The position numbers and the translations under genes are program-made. From the NCBI GenBank assembly GCA_902702965.1, contig CACRXP010000089.1:512914-576913 (forward strand): a stretch of DNA of 64,000 bases, read 5' to 3'. Numbering within the stretch: position 1 is the first letter of the stretch; the number at the start of each line of letters is the position of its first letter. Source of the DNA: Spirometra erinaceieuropaei. Its lineage: Eukaryota; Platyhelminthes; Cestoda; Diphyllobothriidea; Diphyllobothriidae. Of the stretch, positions 1 to 11,824 are shown piece after piece. The notes under the pieces are model-generated. The model was given only the letters and a program-made list of their open reading frames with translations, was not told where the DNA came from and ran no database searches.

Positions 1-470
1 AGACCGAGTTATCCCACATTAGTGCAGTATGATCAAACATACTGAGAGCTGCATTGGAATACTCATCATCAACGCTATAGAAGTCTTCCAGAACAATTTG
101 GACAAGCGGTTGACTCTCTGGTTATCTCTAAATCACATTGGTGTCTTTGCATACTGTGCCAGAGGAGGTCGAGTTGAGGTTCATTAGCTTAAAGCTGAAG
201 GAAGTTGGTGTATCGTCAACTGTCAGATTTTCTCAATCTATAACAGGGGCATTGAGATCTCCACTAATAACAATCTCTTGCTAACTAACTCTGTCCTCGG
301 CCAGATGAGGAAACAGCTCATCAGCCGCACTCGGAGGGTTTGATGATTTGTTACCCGTCAGGAATTCCGGGTTATGTGAATTACTCTGCATCATAGGTCT
401 GTATAGGTCAGTATATTTTAAAAGCAATGGGCAATGCCTTCGAAAACCTTTAAAGACGGCGCATACCATA
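1..470 (-). pseudogene. LINE endonuclease (EEP/APE-type) fragment, decayed
   Basis: Read on the minus strand, one frame runs from about 470 to the window edge with a few stops. It carries a GDLNAPVID motif at about 245-262, matching the catalytic GD(F/L)NA.. box of the endonuclease/exonuclease/phosphatase fold used by CR1/jockey LINEs to nick target DNA. Further downstream LSMFDH resembles the terminal (S)DH box of the same fold, and a YRP-type segment precedes the domain. At least three in-frame stops, including a TAG just before the GDLNAP segment and a TGA just after it, make it a dead copy. It lies on the same strand as the reverse-transcriptase fragments at 2.0-4.7 kb but is separated from them by unrelated repeats, so it is probably a different insertion. 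The 3' continuation is outside the window. Confidence 0.6.
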
Positions 471-619
471 CCTAATGACGATCAAATAGGCTACCAAATT
501 GTTGCCAGTAACATAAACATTTTACATAATATTGTGCTTAAAATCGCGTGAATGGATCCCGGGGGCACTCAGTGATGTATGCTAGTGATAAAAAATGACG
601 GTAATCCGCATTAGTGGTA

Positions 620-820
620 GGTGTACGCGACACACCGCGACTGACGCTCTCCGTGAACGGATGCTTTTCTCTGTTGCAAGCAAACCGCCAACTTACGGCA
701 ACCTGCCCTGTGTACAGAATAAACTAGTCCTCACAGCTCCCTGACTTCTGACAGTAGACGAAACGAACTTATTGTGCGTGGTTTCAGTGGATCTCACATC
801 CTTGACCGCCACAGGCGGAC
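620..820 (+). repeat. Ty3/gypsy LTR 3' portion (R-U5-like), solo fragment
   Basis: This stretch matches, in the opposite orientation, the LTR end at 6763-6970. Shared landmarks are a GCGACTGACG block, a GGCAACCTG block, a polyadenylation signal AATAAA at 718-723 inside TGTACAGAATAAAC, a CTCACAGCTCC block and a CACATCCTTGACC block. It ends where the other copy has its primer-binding site; here TGGTGGGCTG at 821 is a decayed version. No gag follows, because a different repeat begins near 895, so this is a truncated or solo LTR. Confidence 0.5.
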
Positions 821-894
821 TGGTGGGCTGGGAACGGGCTGAAACAGCGCCTGCCACGGCACTCTCACGCAAGTGAGAGACACGCCGTTCAACC

Positions 895-1625
895 CCCGTT
901 GTGTGAAATCCTGGTGTTGTGTGTATGGGGGGCCAGGTCGTGCCGTGGCGCGCGCAGTCATGGTCATTCAACCATGACAGCCACCGCGCCCATTCCCCAC
1001 TCCAGTCTGTTGACCCGCTCGGACAGTGGCTGGGGTGTGGGAGTGGGAAGGGAGAGTGAGGTCGACGACTCAGCGCACATCCTCCTCATTATAAACAATC
1101 TGACGCGCTTGAAGCTATCACGGTGCGCTAAAAGCCGTGGCTTGGAAGGTTGCCAACTGACGGGGTAACTTGGACCTCCTCCTTGACCGGAGGCTGTCTG
1201 AGAGTCAGGCTGCAATGGCTCCTTTTTAATGTGGCCTTTATCGCACTCCCATCACAGTGTGGGATCCGAGCCAGGCGTTGGCGGCACGCCCAGGTGCGGC
1301 TTCGGCCGTGCCAGCCTCCAAATCTCTCTTGTGTTGGTTGAAATCCTGGTTATTTGTTGTGTGGACCAGGGGGTGTGGTGGAACGCCAAGGTGAGGATCC
1401 GTCCGAGCCATCCACCTGCGGACTCTCTCGTATCCGGTCTTCTTGACTCTGTCTTGACACTGGGCTCGGGCGAGGGAGGAGGAGAGAGTGTAGGTAGATG
1501 CTACGCAAGTCTACTGGCACTATAAACCCCTGCGTAAGTCACCGTCCCTGCTGCCATAGCTGCTGCAACTGTGGGGCACACGGTGGACATCATCGAAACC
1601 GATGGTCGAACTGTCAGGTGTACGC
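895..1625 (+). repeat. Two tandem modules of a ~0.44-kb GC-rich repeat (locus 1)
   Basis: Two diverged modules start at about 899 and 1347 with GAAATCCTGGT followed by TTGTGTG and a CCAGG..GTG..GTGG block. Both continue through a G-rich GGGAG-type block into TATAAAC (about 1090 and 1522). The second module continues as GCGTAAGTCACCG, a GGGGCACACGGTGGACATC-type block and GGTCGAACTGTC. The same module order recurs at 47.9-48.7 kb. Module spacing is about 430-450 bp. The TATA-like box followed, at the second locus, by AATAAA suggests LTR-like R-region architecture, but no coding part was recognised. Confidence 0.55.
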
Positions 1626-2014
1626 AAGGCGTCAGTTTGGTATAACAGACTAGTTCTGTCCAGTCAAGCGACATTTTTCAAGCAAACATACGCCCAGTCT
1701 CTGCTTAGATAATACTAATAATAATAATGGTGCATTTTAGGGTAGTAGACAGTGCCCTTGATGACCCTATTGAAAGCGGTACATAAAATATAAGTGTTAA
1801 ATGTACATTTTACTAAAATTCTGTCAGTAACATGTTTGTTCACGGAGAACGTTTTCACAGTGCGGGACTGCGAAGGGTGCGGCAGGCGGTCTTTTCATTG
1901 TACATATGAAATTTTAAGTGCAGTTATATACAATCGGCATAAAGTGCAGTCATTTGAATAGTTTGAGAGGGAACATTTAATTAAAAGTCAGGGATATGTT
2001 AAGTAGGGATGAAA
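1626..2014. other. No gene seen; probably includes the LINE 3' end
   Basis: AT-rich sequence containing a short AATAATAATAAT run near 1715. The part next to 2015 is downstream of the minus-strand LINE stop codon and may be its 3' untranslated region. Nothing else is recognisable. Confidence 0.4.
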
Positions 2015-4085
2015 TCAAGAAATGAAATTTATGGCTGGTCGCAGATAGTCCTGTAGTGAGAGTCGTCGTTTGTCAAAGATGAAACGATCCAGCTGCCTTT
2101 TGAATACAGCCATTGTATCAGATGTCACTAGTTCACTTGGAAGTGAGTTCCACGGTTGAACAACACGCCGACTGAAGGAAAACTTCCGATGGTCTAGGCG
2201 TGTAGGCTCCCGCTTGACTTTGTGCGGGTGACCGCGCAGGTGACTTGCGGTCGTGAATTCAAAGAAGTCTTCAGTTTTGAGCGAACATTCATGCCCGTGG
2301 ATAATGCGGAATGTCCATAACAGGTCACACCTCATTCGTCTATAGGATAGGGGGAACAAATTTAACTGGATCAGTCTTTCTGGGTAGGACAGAATCCTGA
2401 GACCGTCCACCAGTTTTGTGGCCCGTCGTTGCACCTGATCTATAGCATCACTGTCTTTCTTCATCCAGGGCATCCATGATGGCATTCCGTATTCCAAGTG
2501 CGGTCTGACGAACGTGCCGAATATCTGTGAGAAGAGTTCTGGAGGAAAGATTTTGAAAGCCCGCCTAATCCAGTGCACGATGTTGGCTGCCTTTTGGACG
2601 ACTCGTTTGCAGTGCTGAGTGGGCAGCAAGTTTGAGCGTGTCCAGACACCTAGGTCTTCGTGCGTGTCCACTTCTTTTAGTGGAATCCCATTTATGATGT
2701 ACTGATGTTTTGGGAAGCGCCTCCGACCAGATTCTAGTCGCAAGACTACACATTTGGATACGTTAAACGCTAGAAGCCACTTGATGGCCCACGCAGCCAG
2801 CTTATTAACATCTTCCTGTAGCTTCTGCGCGTCGTCAACACAGCTGATTGTGTTCCAGATCTTTATATCATCTGCAAACATTATGCCATCGCATTCAAGG
2901 TCTGCAGGACAGTCATTTATATAGATAAAGAAGAGGAGAGGACCCAAGACTGAGCCCTGCGGAATGCCGCTTTTTACGGGCACCCATTCGGATGCAGTGG
3001 TACCAACGATCACTTTTTGGAGCCTGCATGACAGAAAATTTTTAATCCACTTAAAAATGTTGCCCTGTATTCCATACTCCCAAATCTTCTATAGGCGTCG
3101 TCCACGAGGAACGCTATCAAACGCCTTCTTAAAGTCAAATAAGATGACGTCCACTGGACGGTCCTGGTCTATGGCTCTTGTCTACTTTTCCTGAGAGTAA
3201 AGACTGCTTGTCAGACAGGAGTAAGCCCGACGAAATCCGTGCTGAGCAGCACATAACAGGTCCCTCTGCTCCGGAAACGACATTAAATGCCCTTTAATAA
3301 ATCGTCCCATTACCTTGCAGAGAATGCAGGTTAAGCTAATAGGATGGTAATTTTCGGGCTCCAGCCTGCATCCTCTTTTATAGATTGGAGAAATATGGGC
3401 CGTTTTCCAATTATCCGGCAGTTCGCCTTCTTCCATGGACTTCCGAAATATCATGGACACCGGCTCACAGAGTACATCAGCTAATTCTCGGAGGACAAGT
3501 GGATGAATTCCATCTGGACCAGGTGATTTGGCAGGTTTCAGCCGGCGTTGTTCGGTCCTTATCAACGTGGGCGAGAAGAAAAGATTGTCTTCCAATGCAG
3601 GACAGGAAGGATTTTGTCCTTGGTCTAAGTAAGGCATGGCGGGAAGGTTTGTGTCATGAGTGAATACGGACTGAAAGAAACTGGAGAAGGCTGATGCTTT
3701 CAGGTGGTCATCTGTCTCAAGTACTCCGTTTTGGGATCTTAGCGCTGGAATCGGATCGCGATTACGCTGTCCATTACGTACGTAACTGTAGAGGATTTTA
3801 GGATGCTCCAAGGAATTTTGTAATATGCACAGCTCATAGTTGCGTCGAAGTCTATTAGCCTCGAGTTTACACACATTCCGCTGTCGTTTGTATTCCTTCA
3901 GTTATTCAGGACTCTCTGTTTGTCGATAGCGTCTCCACACTTTATTTCTCCTCTTAAACGCGGTTTGCAGTTCCCGGTTTATCCACGGCGGACGGTTGCT
4001 TGTTTTCTTTCGTCTCAGTGGACAGTTTAGATTAACGATTCTTTTTACCAGTGAGCTGAACGTGATCCAGTAGACGTTAACTGTT
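2015..4085 (-). pseudogene. CR1/jockey-like non-LTR retrotransposon reverse transcriptase, 5'-truncated
   Basis: One minus-strand frame runs from about 4085 to the stop at 2015 with only three in-frame stops (about 3902, 3182 and 3089), so it is nearly intact as a frame. In order it shows the endonuclease-RT linker (RPPWINRELQ then a basic helix), the RT N-terminal box (SPGPDGIHP near 3520), the NW...ISPIYKRG and NYHPISLT boxes, the QHGFR box, FDFKKAFDSVP (near 3120), GIPQGSVLGPLLF (near 2960), the catalytic FADD at about 2867-2878, and the usual C-terminal region (GTFVRPHLEYG, RRATKLV, PWNSLP). LINE RTs copy their RNA at a nicked target. The truncated 5' end next to another LINE piece fits target-primed reverse transcription. 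It cannot make a full product because of the stops. CR1 versus jockey was not resolved. Confidence 0.85.
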
Positions 4086-4700
4086 CCTTTCAATGTGGTT
4101 GTCCACGGTATTGCTGAGACTTGCGTTCGCATGCTCTATGGAGTCCGCAACTATCACTTCCACTGTATGCCTCTTCAGACATCGACAACTCTTGTGGAAA
4201 CAGGACCTGCGAACGTCCAGGTGGCATCGGGATCCGCGAAGTTTAAAAGAGTTCCAACGCAGGTTTGTTGTTGTGGCCAAGGCGAAGAAATCATCGAGAT
4301 GCAGTGTATAGGCCCGGTTCCTCACAATGCGGTACGTCTGTGTGAGATCTCGGATTTGTCTGTACTCAAGAGGAGATAAGTCAAGATCATCAAGTTTGCA
4401 GCTGCAAGACAAAGTCCTGAGGCCTGCCTCGAGGCTTATAGTCTTATTATAGCCAGGAGCGCCACGCTTGGATTCCATATTTCCGTAGCAAACGAACAAA
4501 TGTTCCGTATATTTTTCCAGTTAGCTTTTTGTCTATATTTACGAAAGTTCGTATAACAGCGAAGAGAATACCATTTGCCCTTTTGGCTGCCCTAATACAT
4601 GGATAACATTGCTTCAGAGTCGCAGTGCGACACACCTTGAAAAAGCTCTACTACACCTTTAAATACTTCGTCCCATACCTAGAATACCTTACGCATCCTT
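4086..4700 (-). pseudogene. Second LINE reverse transcriptase, C-terminal remnant
   Basis: The minus-strand frames at 4447-4635 and 4077-4499 together align with the C-terminal third of the LINE RT just downstream: an IYGTFVR..L.KYG..AW segment, then a GLRTLS...L..L.PLEYR segment, LDDFFALATTTNLR (counterpart of EDFFEFTTASHLRG) and an FHKSCRCL segment in place of FSRRVVQPW. A frameshift separates the two frames. It is more diverged and therefore probably older than the neighbour at 2015-4085. The junction between them lies near 4085 and looks like the 5' truncation point of the younger copy. Confidence 0.65.
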
Positions 4701-4859
4701 TGAAGTAATAATAGGTGTCGAAAAATCACCTTCAGGACAGTGCAAGAAACTTGCCACAAATGGGATTCGAACTCGGGTGCCACCGCGAGTTCACCGACCA
4801 GTTCACCAATTTACTGCCTGCACTCGGTGAGTGGACTAAAAATAAATAAAGGAGCAAAC

Positions 4860-5705
4860 ATTTCTCCTAGTATGGACGACTGCAACTCTGTATACATCGC
4901 TGCCGAGTCACCTCCCGCTAAACAAGCAAGGAGTTTGGTAAGCTGTATGAATATCAAATACGAATACGAAGCCTGTACGACATTTTTTGGACTCCTTCAA
5001 AATTTGCGGAAATGGATAAGGAGATTAAGGACCTTAAAGTGGAGATGTAGAAGCTGAGGAATCTCCAGCGCTATTTATCCAAAGAGAATGAAAGTTAGCG
5101 AACATACGCAAACACGGCTTCCTCGGCTGCGTCGACAGAGGAGAAAGAAAATAGTAGGTCCCTAGAGCGCAATATGAATGACAACTAGTGTCTTGTGCGA
5201 GAAAAGCGTGGCCAGACGCGATCTCAGCGGAAAAAGATGTCTCAAAGCACCTCGAAAAGTAAACCAGAAGCTGTGGATGATACTAACGTTTTTTGGAGGG
5301 ATGCCCAATCGACGATGCTGGAAGCATCTGTCAAGAGAGTAAGGGGGCACCTGTATTAGAATGAGCAATCAGAGTTGTATTCGCAAGGAGAACCTTGTCA
5401 AGGAGAACCTTGCAGCAGAGAGTGAAAGCCTGGATGTACAGGACAGGATACTGATGGGCGATGGCCATTGATTTCAGCACTTGCTAATCGTCACACGATA
5501 GCCAATCGCCAGGCTTTTTTAGGACAAGGTAAAGTGGTGGTACCCAGCATCTGTCGGACCGTCGGATAACGCCGAGCCCAAGCATGAGTTCGAACTCTAC
5601 CTTCGCAGTCCTCAAATGGTCCGGAGCAAAATGACGCGATCGGCAAGATTTAGGAGGGCCATTGGCGAAGATATGGTGGGTGCCTGTGTGTTTAATGTCT
5701 ACTCA
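4860..5705 (+). pseudogene. ORF1-like remnant of a non-LTR retrotransposon (coiled coil), decayed
   Basis: Between about 4990 and 5290 one plus-strand frame, broken by TAG codons near 5048 and 5095, encodes a charged heptad-like helix (MDKEIKDLKVEM, then LRNLQRYLSKENES) followed by a Ser/Ala/Lys-rich linker. A later part shows EPKHEFELY and GACVFNVYSK-like segments. A coiled coil followed by a basic, low-complexity linker is typical of LINE ORF1 RNA-binding proteins, but I cannot match a specific family. A short direct duplication, AAGGAGAACCTTG, occurs twice at about 5385-5413. The stretch ends where the minus-strand gypsy remnant begins. Confidence 0.4.
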
Positions 5706-5709
5706 AAGT

Positions 5710-6743
5710 GATATGTTAGTCAGGCAGGGGAACTGTCTGAGGGGTGAATGAAAAGGACATGCAGAGATAAGCATGGCGCTTACCTCTTCACGAAAATCAA
5801 AGAGGCATTTGATGCCGGCGGTACAACTCCAAGGAGACAAACGGCAAGTGGGAAGATTGATAGCGCATCCGGCAGCACTCGCCTCTAATGTCGGACGGGA
5901 TCCTCTGCCTAGGCTGTGAAAGGTGACTTGAATGAGCATGGTTGCAGGCATCTTCGTGCTGCTTCTCCGAATTACTGGTGATACTCGTGCATGCAGCCTG
6001 GGGACTGTTGGCGGCGGGCACAAAAACGTGAGAAAACTTGCCGACAGTCTCGTAATCGCCAGGAGCTTCCAGAGGTAACTAAATCGTGTTGAGAAGTCAG
6101 TTGCATTAATAACTGCTCGAGTCGGTCAATGCGCTGATCGGACCACTGAAAAGTTGGGGTAGCGGTGTAACTTACTGAATGAGGCTCAGCGACTCTCATT
6201 GTCATGACCTTGTCGGCAAGCTCTGTCAATTCTTATATGTCTTCTTGAGAAACAGTCAAAAGTGTGTGGAGGTTAGGTAAGATGCGCTGAAAGAAAATTT
6301 GACTGGGTGCGGAAGTCTCTATTTTGTTTTTGTTAACATGCTGCTTCATCCTTTTCAGCCGCTGCGGCGGTTTTCGGTCAGTAAGCTCTTCACCAGTGAG
6401 GAGTTTTAAGAGTAGGCACTCCTTTGCTCTAGCTACGCGCTTTATCAGTGCCTCCTTCAACTTGTCTATGGTTGTTTCGGAGGGCGGTTGATGTGGAGGT
6501 CGCACAGCTCCTCGATATAATCGCCAGGTGGACTGCGTTAGAAATGGTTAGACATGGCCACTTGGGGAATAGTGTTGAATGCTCCAATTTGGCTTCGCAG
6601 CGTGCAAACCTAAGGTACACATTCCGTGGTCAAAATGCTGGCAATTCAACGAAAACGTGCGATTTAACGGGAACGGCTTTGAGTTATCGCCTACGGACAT
6701 TGAGGTGGAATTTGATGGAAGACCAATGAAACGTTACGTGCTC
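5710..6743 (-). pseudogene. Ty3/gypsy (CsRn1-like) gag and protease remnant
   Basis: Immediately inside the primer-binding site, minus-strand frames give a Gag-like protein: a basic LKEALIKRVARAKEC segment, LLTGEELTDRKPPQRLKRM, an FFQRILPNLHTLLTVSQ block and ELADKVMTM. A cysteine-rich C..H...F...A..C...C motif spread over two frames follows (about 5925-5990), then a decayed retropepsin site where the expected DTGAEVSA is DFREEVSA (about 5770-5800). Gag packages the RNA and protease matures the polyprotein; the catalytic Asp survives but the Thr-Gly does not. Several frameshifts and stops are present and no RT or integrase follows, because the copy is cut off near 5705 against an unrelated ORF1-like piece. 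The order (LTR, primer site, gag, protease) matches CsRn1-type elements. Confidence 0.65.
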
Positions 6744-6761
6744 GGAAATTCGGAGTCACCA
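6744..6761 (-). other. Primer-binding site, tRNA-Trp type
   Basis: The minus strand reads TGGTGACTCCGAATTTCC. Its first 12 bases match the complement of the tRNA-Trp 3' end (TGGTGACCCCGA) with one difference. It lies between the LTR end and gag. CsRn1-type flatworm elements are known to use a tRNA-Trp primer. Confidence 0.55.
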
Positions 6762-6762
6762 G

Positions 6763-7160
6763 TATGTGGTTGTCAAGGATGTAAGGCCAACTGTAAACGG
6801 ACACGATAATTTCGTTCCGTTTAATGTCGAAAGTCGTGGAGCTGTGAGAAAAGGTTTATTCTGTACACGGGTCAGGTTGCCGTGATTTGGCTCTTTGCTT
6901 GCGTCAGAGCAAAGTACTCGTTGAGAGATCGTCAGTCGCAGTGTGTTGTTTAGGCGAGTGGTACATGTCCGTGTCCGCGTCCAGCCGAGTGTTGAACATG
7001 TAGTTGGTTGGTTTATGGTCAGACTTGTGTGGAACAAAATGAGCTCCGATACATACGGCTATGCAGCTGTACTCTGTATCTTCTGACGTACAACAGAGTC
7101 TGGGCCCAGAAATCGCGCGTCTCCTTTTAAGCCGACTGCAGATATTACATTCCTTGCTAG
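6763..7160 (-). repeat. Ty3/gypsy LTR (5' LTR of the decayed copy)
   Basis: On the minus strand this region ends in CATCCTTGACAACCACATAC directly before the primer-binding site and carries a polyadenylation signal AATAAA (plus 6855-6860, within TGTACAGAATAAAC). About 130 bp match the LTR fragment at 620-820. The 5' boundary is uncertain; a TGTAATATCTGCAG start near 7157 is possible but no second complete copy is present to confirm it. Confidence 0.5.
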
Positions 7161-8555
7161 TACGAACAAACCTTATAAGTCAATGGCAGATTTCGGTGTA
7201 TATACGGTGTCGTTGACGGAATATAAGTAATAATGAAAAACGTACAAACACCAACAATGCCAACTATCCAAAGAATTCCTTTGTCATTATTCGAAGAAAT
7301 CGGATTTCCAGCTCAAGGCCAAGTTATAAAACTAGTTAATCGGAAAAACACAGATCATTCGTGAAAGCGCGTAACAAAAACGGAAAGGGGAATGTCAACA
7401 GGGAGCCAAAAATGGAAAGGGGAAATGCGATGGGGACGTGGGGACTTCCAATTGCTGACCCGCTAGATACAACAGTAGACTTTGCAGATTCTCGTATGCC
7501 TCTCAGATGGCTGTGCAGTTTGAGTGCTACGGCTTTCGGATTACATGCATTATTCGTGACATCTTTCCACAAGACACAAGGTCCCTCGTTTCTTCGATTG
7601 GGAAAAATCTCCCGACAACCTACGCAGGCATAAAAACTGGATGACAGCGTAATGCACTGCGTCTCGAGGAAATTACTTTAGCCAATTCCATAAACCGCAA
7701 ACAAAACCAACACTTGCACTATAGAAACCCGCAGTGTCGTGAAAATTACACAGACGGATTTGAAAGGCCTCTAAAGTCGCTCATCCTGGTCATACGTATT
7801 TCTGCACTAGTAGGATAATTATCACCTTTGGAAGGATTTTTAGGAGAAAAAACATCAAACCCTTGCGGAAAACACATTTCAAAATAATTTAAAATATCTA
7901 GAAACAAATTTCCTGTATTCGGTCCTTCTCAAAATACCTGCCCGAGTTTCAATAGTAGACTTTTGCAGCAGCCCCAAAACCTTTAACACGGTGCAAATAA
8001 TATCTAGCCATACGGTTATACACAATGATTGAAGCATGGGATGGATTGGTTCCTGCGCTGAATCAGGATGCACGATCGGTTAGTATCAAGGGTAACAAGG
8101 ATAGACAGTCGGTGCACATGTAATTGCTCCCATTTGTGGACACCGTCCTAACCCAATGCAGTTTGAAAAAAGGATGCTCCAGGTATAGACTTAGGATTGA
8201 TTGGACGCTAATACCGACCGGTCCGACTGTCTGCGCGGCTGTCGAAAGACAGTCAAATCTGCAAACTTACAACGGAAGACCTTCGCTCAGGGGAAAATGC
8301 TAATTCTCCTGTAATTTTTCTATTGCTTTATACTGATTTTATGGCAATGAACTAATATGACTTCATTTTGACTTATTCACATGTCCACGGCGTTTTATGG
8401 TTATCGCCAATTATGAGGCGCCGCGTAAGGGTAAGGAAGCTCGGTATGTGTATTCGATAATTTGTTCTAAGTGCCTTAAGAAATAACTCAAACCCACGAA
8501 GACCTACTAAGGCCTAATATCCCCTTGCGTGTTGCGTTTCAGGCCAGATCGTATT
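7161..8555. other. No gene recognised
   Basis: Short frames only on both strands. The 7361-7633 plus frame has protein-like stretches but no family motif and begins at a non-ATG codon. No repeat shared with other parts of the window was noticed. Confidence 0.4.
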
Positions 8556-8559
8556 GAAA

Positions 8560-9150
8560 CTAAAAGACATATTCAATTGAACATGTTACCTTGAGGCGTG
8601 CTATTTCGAAACTTAGTTTGGATTCATCATAACAGGGAACGGGCAAATTGAATACATCAATCTTAAATTGAGACGAGAAAAGGTGTATGTCCGACAGATT
8701 GTGGGCCCCTGAATCAGTGTCAACACGTACCATGTAAACTCCTGTCAGGCAGGTATTAAAAAACGGGCAAACCATAAGCAGATAAGTTGTGCACGTCCAC
8801 GACCTCGATTACTCTGACACTGAAACTGCAGCCGGCTTGGGCAAACAGCATAACATCTGCAACTTCAGCCTGCTTACCGAAAGTACCTTCATAAGTGTGG
8901 AATTGTAACGCCCCACGACCAGTGTAGGGTTGTTTGAACGAAGAAACACTTTTGGCCCGTGGACATAGTATGGTGATGATGTAGCTGCATGTTGGCTGAA
9001 GTGGCCGGTATTCTTCCCTCTGTCTACTGCCAACCCCCTTCCCGCAACTTTTCGTAACGCTTGCATCGTATGCTCTCTCTGAACGTCGGCACTCCCTCAA
9101 CGCTCCCCAGCACTGTGTTCCCCACGGGTTGTTTAACTGGCATGTCATTG
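8560..9150 (-). pseudogene. Decayed coding stretch of unknown family, copy A
   Basis: One minus-strand frame runs from 9066 to 8560 with a single internal stop (8809), and an overlapping frame is open from 9148 to 8756. Composition is protein-like. Segments include LQFHTYEGTFGKQAEVADVM, GCSFSVRVIEVVDVHNLSAY and RVDTDSGAHNLSDIHLF. The two long overlapping frames suggest a frameshift in a once-continuous gene rather than two genes. I do not recognise the family. A partly similar stretch lies at 12890-13990 on the same strand (LTFHSYPTYN against LQFHTYEGTF in a similar context), so this may be a multi-copy secreted or membrane protein family or an undescribed element protein. Function unknown. 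Confidence 0.35.
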
Positions 9151-11820
9151 TCGCCTCACCATCCAGACAGGTTACTCCCTTGTTGTAACTCGTCCCCTTT
9201 GCACAATTAATTATTATTCCCAGTTTCCATCTCTTACCAGTATGCCTTATTGCTTACCTAAAGTTTTTTCTTCCTTGCGTATGGATGAGTATTGTGACCG
9301 GTTAGACCGGTTCTTGTCCGGATCTACGTCCAATGCCTCGCCACCTCGGCGTGTGCCATCCTTGACGTCTTCTGCGGCTACAGAAGGTTGTCGCCAGTAC
9401 AGTTGTAGTACTCTCAAATACAGAATATGTGGGTAGACTTCCGATCGTTAATAATGAGGCCTTTCTTGACGTTAAGTTATGGCGATGAAGTATTGAACCA
9501 GGCTGTCGAGCAAATCTCAGACGTAGCTGAGCAATGCTTCCAGCACCGGTTTCTGAGGCTTTTTCTATGTGCAGCAACTCCTTCATCTAATGAACAGATT
9601 GACATTCCCGGTTATGTCTCTTTGTTAAAATCGACGTTTCTAAACGAGCACTCATACATGACCATCTTACTCAAGCAATTCATGAAAGTGGATATGACCA
9701 AAATCGTCTATATTTGACGACAGCAGTAAGCTCTTACAGGATCACAGGACCCCTATATGTAATTCCACTTTTAATGTTTCGACCGGTTTTTTCGACATCC
9801 TCGAATGCATAGTGCCTTTGTCAGGCTTTTGATCACTTTTTGTGGGTTTATCATCTAGTTTTCAGGAGATGTATACACCCAAGAATGAAAGCCGGCCCAC
9901 CATGACCTCCCACAGGAAAGACCGCATTTAGTTATGTCTATGCCATTGACCTTACGCTGATGCATGATGAAAAGTTATTTTTCGAGATGTGGGAGCAAAA
10001 ACCCTAAGTTTAGACTTCGGGAAACAGCCTCAGTATTCAGATCGCAAATAGGCCAATCTATAGAGACCAACTAACTATACGGACAACAGGTTGTTTTTCG
10101 TTTCGGCTACAAGTTCTCGAGGTATTGACCGGAGAGGGCAGAGATACTAAACGCCACCGTCCTTATGCGGGACCCATTTTTGACGTTAGACCATCCTGAC
10201 TGGTCGTCAACTTCGGGGCATGCCGCAGCCTGAGTTCATGCATCAGAAAGACAGTCTTTAGACGTGTTTCATGCACTGCGTTCCTGCGTCGAGCAAACTA
10301 TAAACGCAACACCGCTTTTTCATTCTGCCAGGAAGAAATCTTTTACAGGATTGACGCATTTTAGACTGCCGGGTCGATATCCACTGCTCTATAAAGTATC
10401 CTGAAAATTATTGAAAAACCCTGAAAGGTCGCAGAAATATAACGTAACGTGATTTCACGTAAATGAATTGGCGGGCTGATGAGCTACTAAAATATGTGCT
10501 GTCTAAACTGACTTTTCTAATGGTAATGTTGGATGTCAGATGTTGGAGTAAAATTTGAATCCGAAGCATAGGGCAAATAAAACTCGTGATCCAACGATCT
10601 TGTTCGGTTCTTCCGCACATGCATAGCAGTTATTCATAGAGCAAATGTCGTTATCCATCTTTATCTTGGTGTAAATGCAAACAAGTGTTAGACAAAAATG
10701 GTAGGCCAGGATTGCGTCCTTCGTACAACGGTTTTTATGATCGCAATACTGACCCGAGTGTGATAAAGAGTCCGAAATGAATTAGAAAATTCAGGTAAAT
10801 AACATTTATATATTTTAAATGAATTGACCGTTTTCATTAGCAGCTGCGCCAGTTATTAGGTAAGAGTGTTTGTGTGCGGATTTAGCCACACGGATCTATT
10901 ATTGCTTCCGTCTTTCTTATCCGCCTTGCATGGATGTTAGATTACCTTTCCTCCCTACCTTCCTTGTGAACAAAATTTTTAAATGCACGACCCTTAGGTA
11001 CTGATGGAGGTTAATATGGCAGGCGCAGCTTTCGGAATAAAGGCCGTTTGGTCCAGGCAATATCGCAAGACTTCGTAAACCTGGTATATGTCAATGTGCT
11101 GGTTAACCAATTAAGATTTCGGAAACCAGGTCTCCAAAGCAAGCTGGGTGGTTCTCATATGCTTTAACTGAGGGAATTTCTATCGATATGTTGGACCATT
11201 CGGGATCCAAGTATCAGCTGCAAAAAGGAACACGACTTGCACAGCAAGAACATTGTTTTTAGGCCTCTCAACTAAGTGAACAAAAAGGGATAAGTTTTTT
11301 TCGTGACGGTGCTCTTTGCGGGACCCAAACATTTCTATGAATAGTTGGACAAATATCATCCATTTTCGCGAAGTAACTGCATAATGCTTAGTGCGAAACG
11401 GCAAGATTTTAGTATGTAAATATGCCGTTTTAGGTACAAGAACTGATAAGAAGCTTGGCCACCGCATAAAACAGTCGCGTAATATTAAATTCACTGTCAC
11501 TCTCGAGTGGTCGACTTGTCATTTCAGGTTTATAACCATTAGACTTTCCTAATGCTAGGTTTTCTTATTTTACATAACATTTCAGATCCACTTTCAAACG
11601 CATAATCAGAAATGTTAACAGATAAACCTTGCTGACAGACTAAATGCAGTGTCTGAGATTAATAGCCCACACTCAGACTTTTGACCAATTGACTTGGTTA
11701 ATTAGCCTCAACCGAGTCGTCAACTGCACCGAGTTGGTCACCAGTGGTAATCGTTGAGACAGGAATTAAGCTTCATTGGTCGGTCGCGTGCATCCAGTGC
11801 GAGTAATTAACCGCTGACGT
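9151..11820. other. No gene recognised
   Basis: Frames up to about 106 codons occur on both strands (for example 11180-11500 minus and 9427-9717 plus) but show no motif, and I found no convincing splice signals. Nothing I can name. Confidence 0.35.
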
Positions 11821-11824
11821 AAAA

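Noticed and set aside
4738..4840. Another tRNA-derived SINE on the minus strand (GAGTTCGAATCCC B box, CACCCG context)
   Set aside because: Only the B-box region is convincing; no A box at the right spacing and no second copy in the window.
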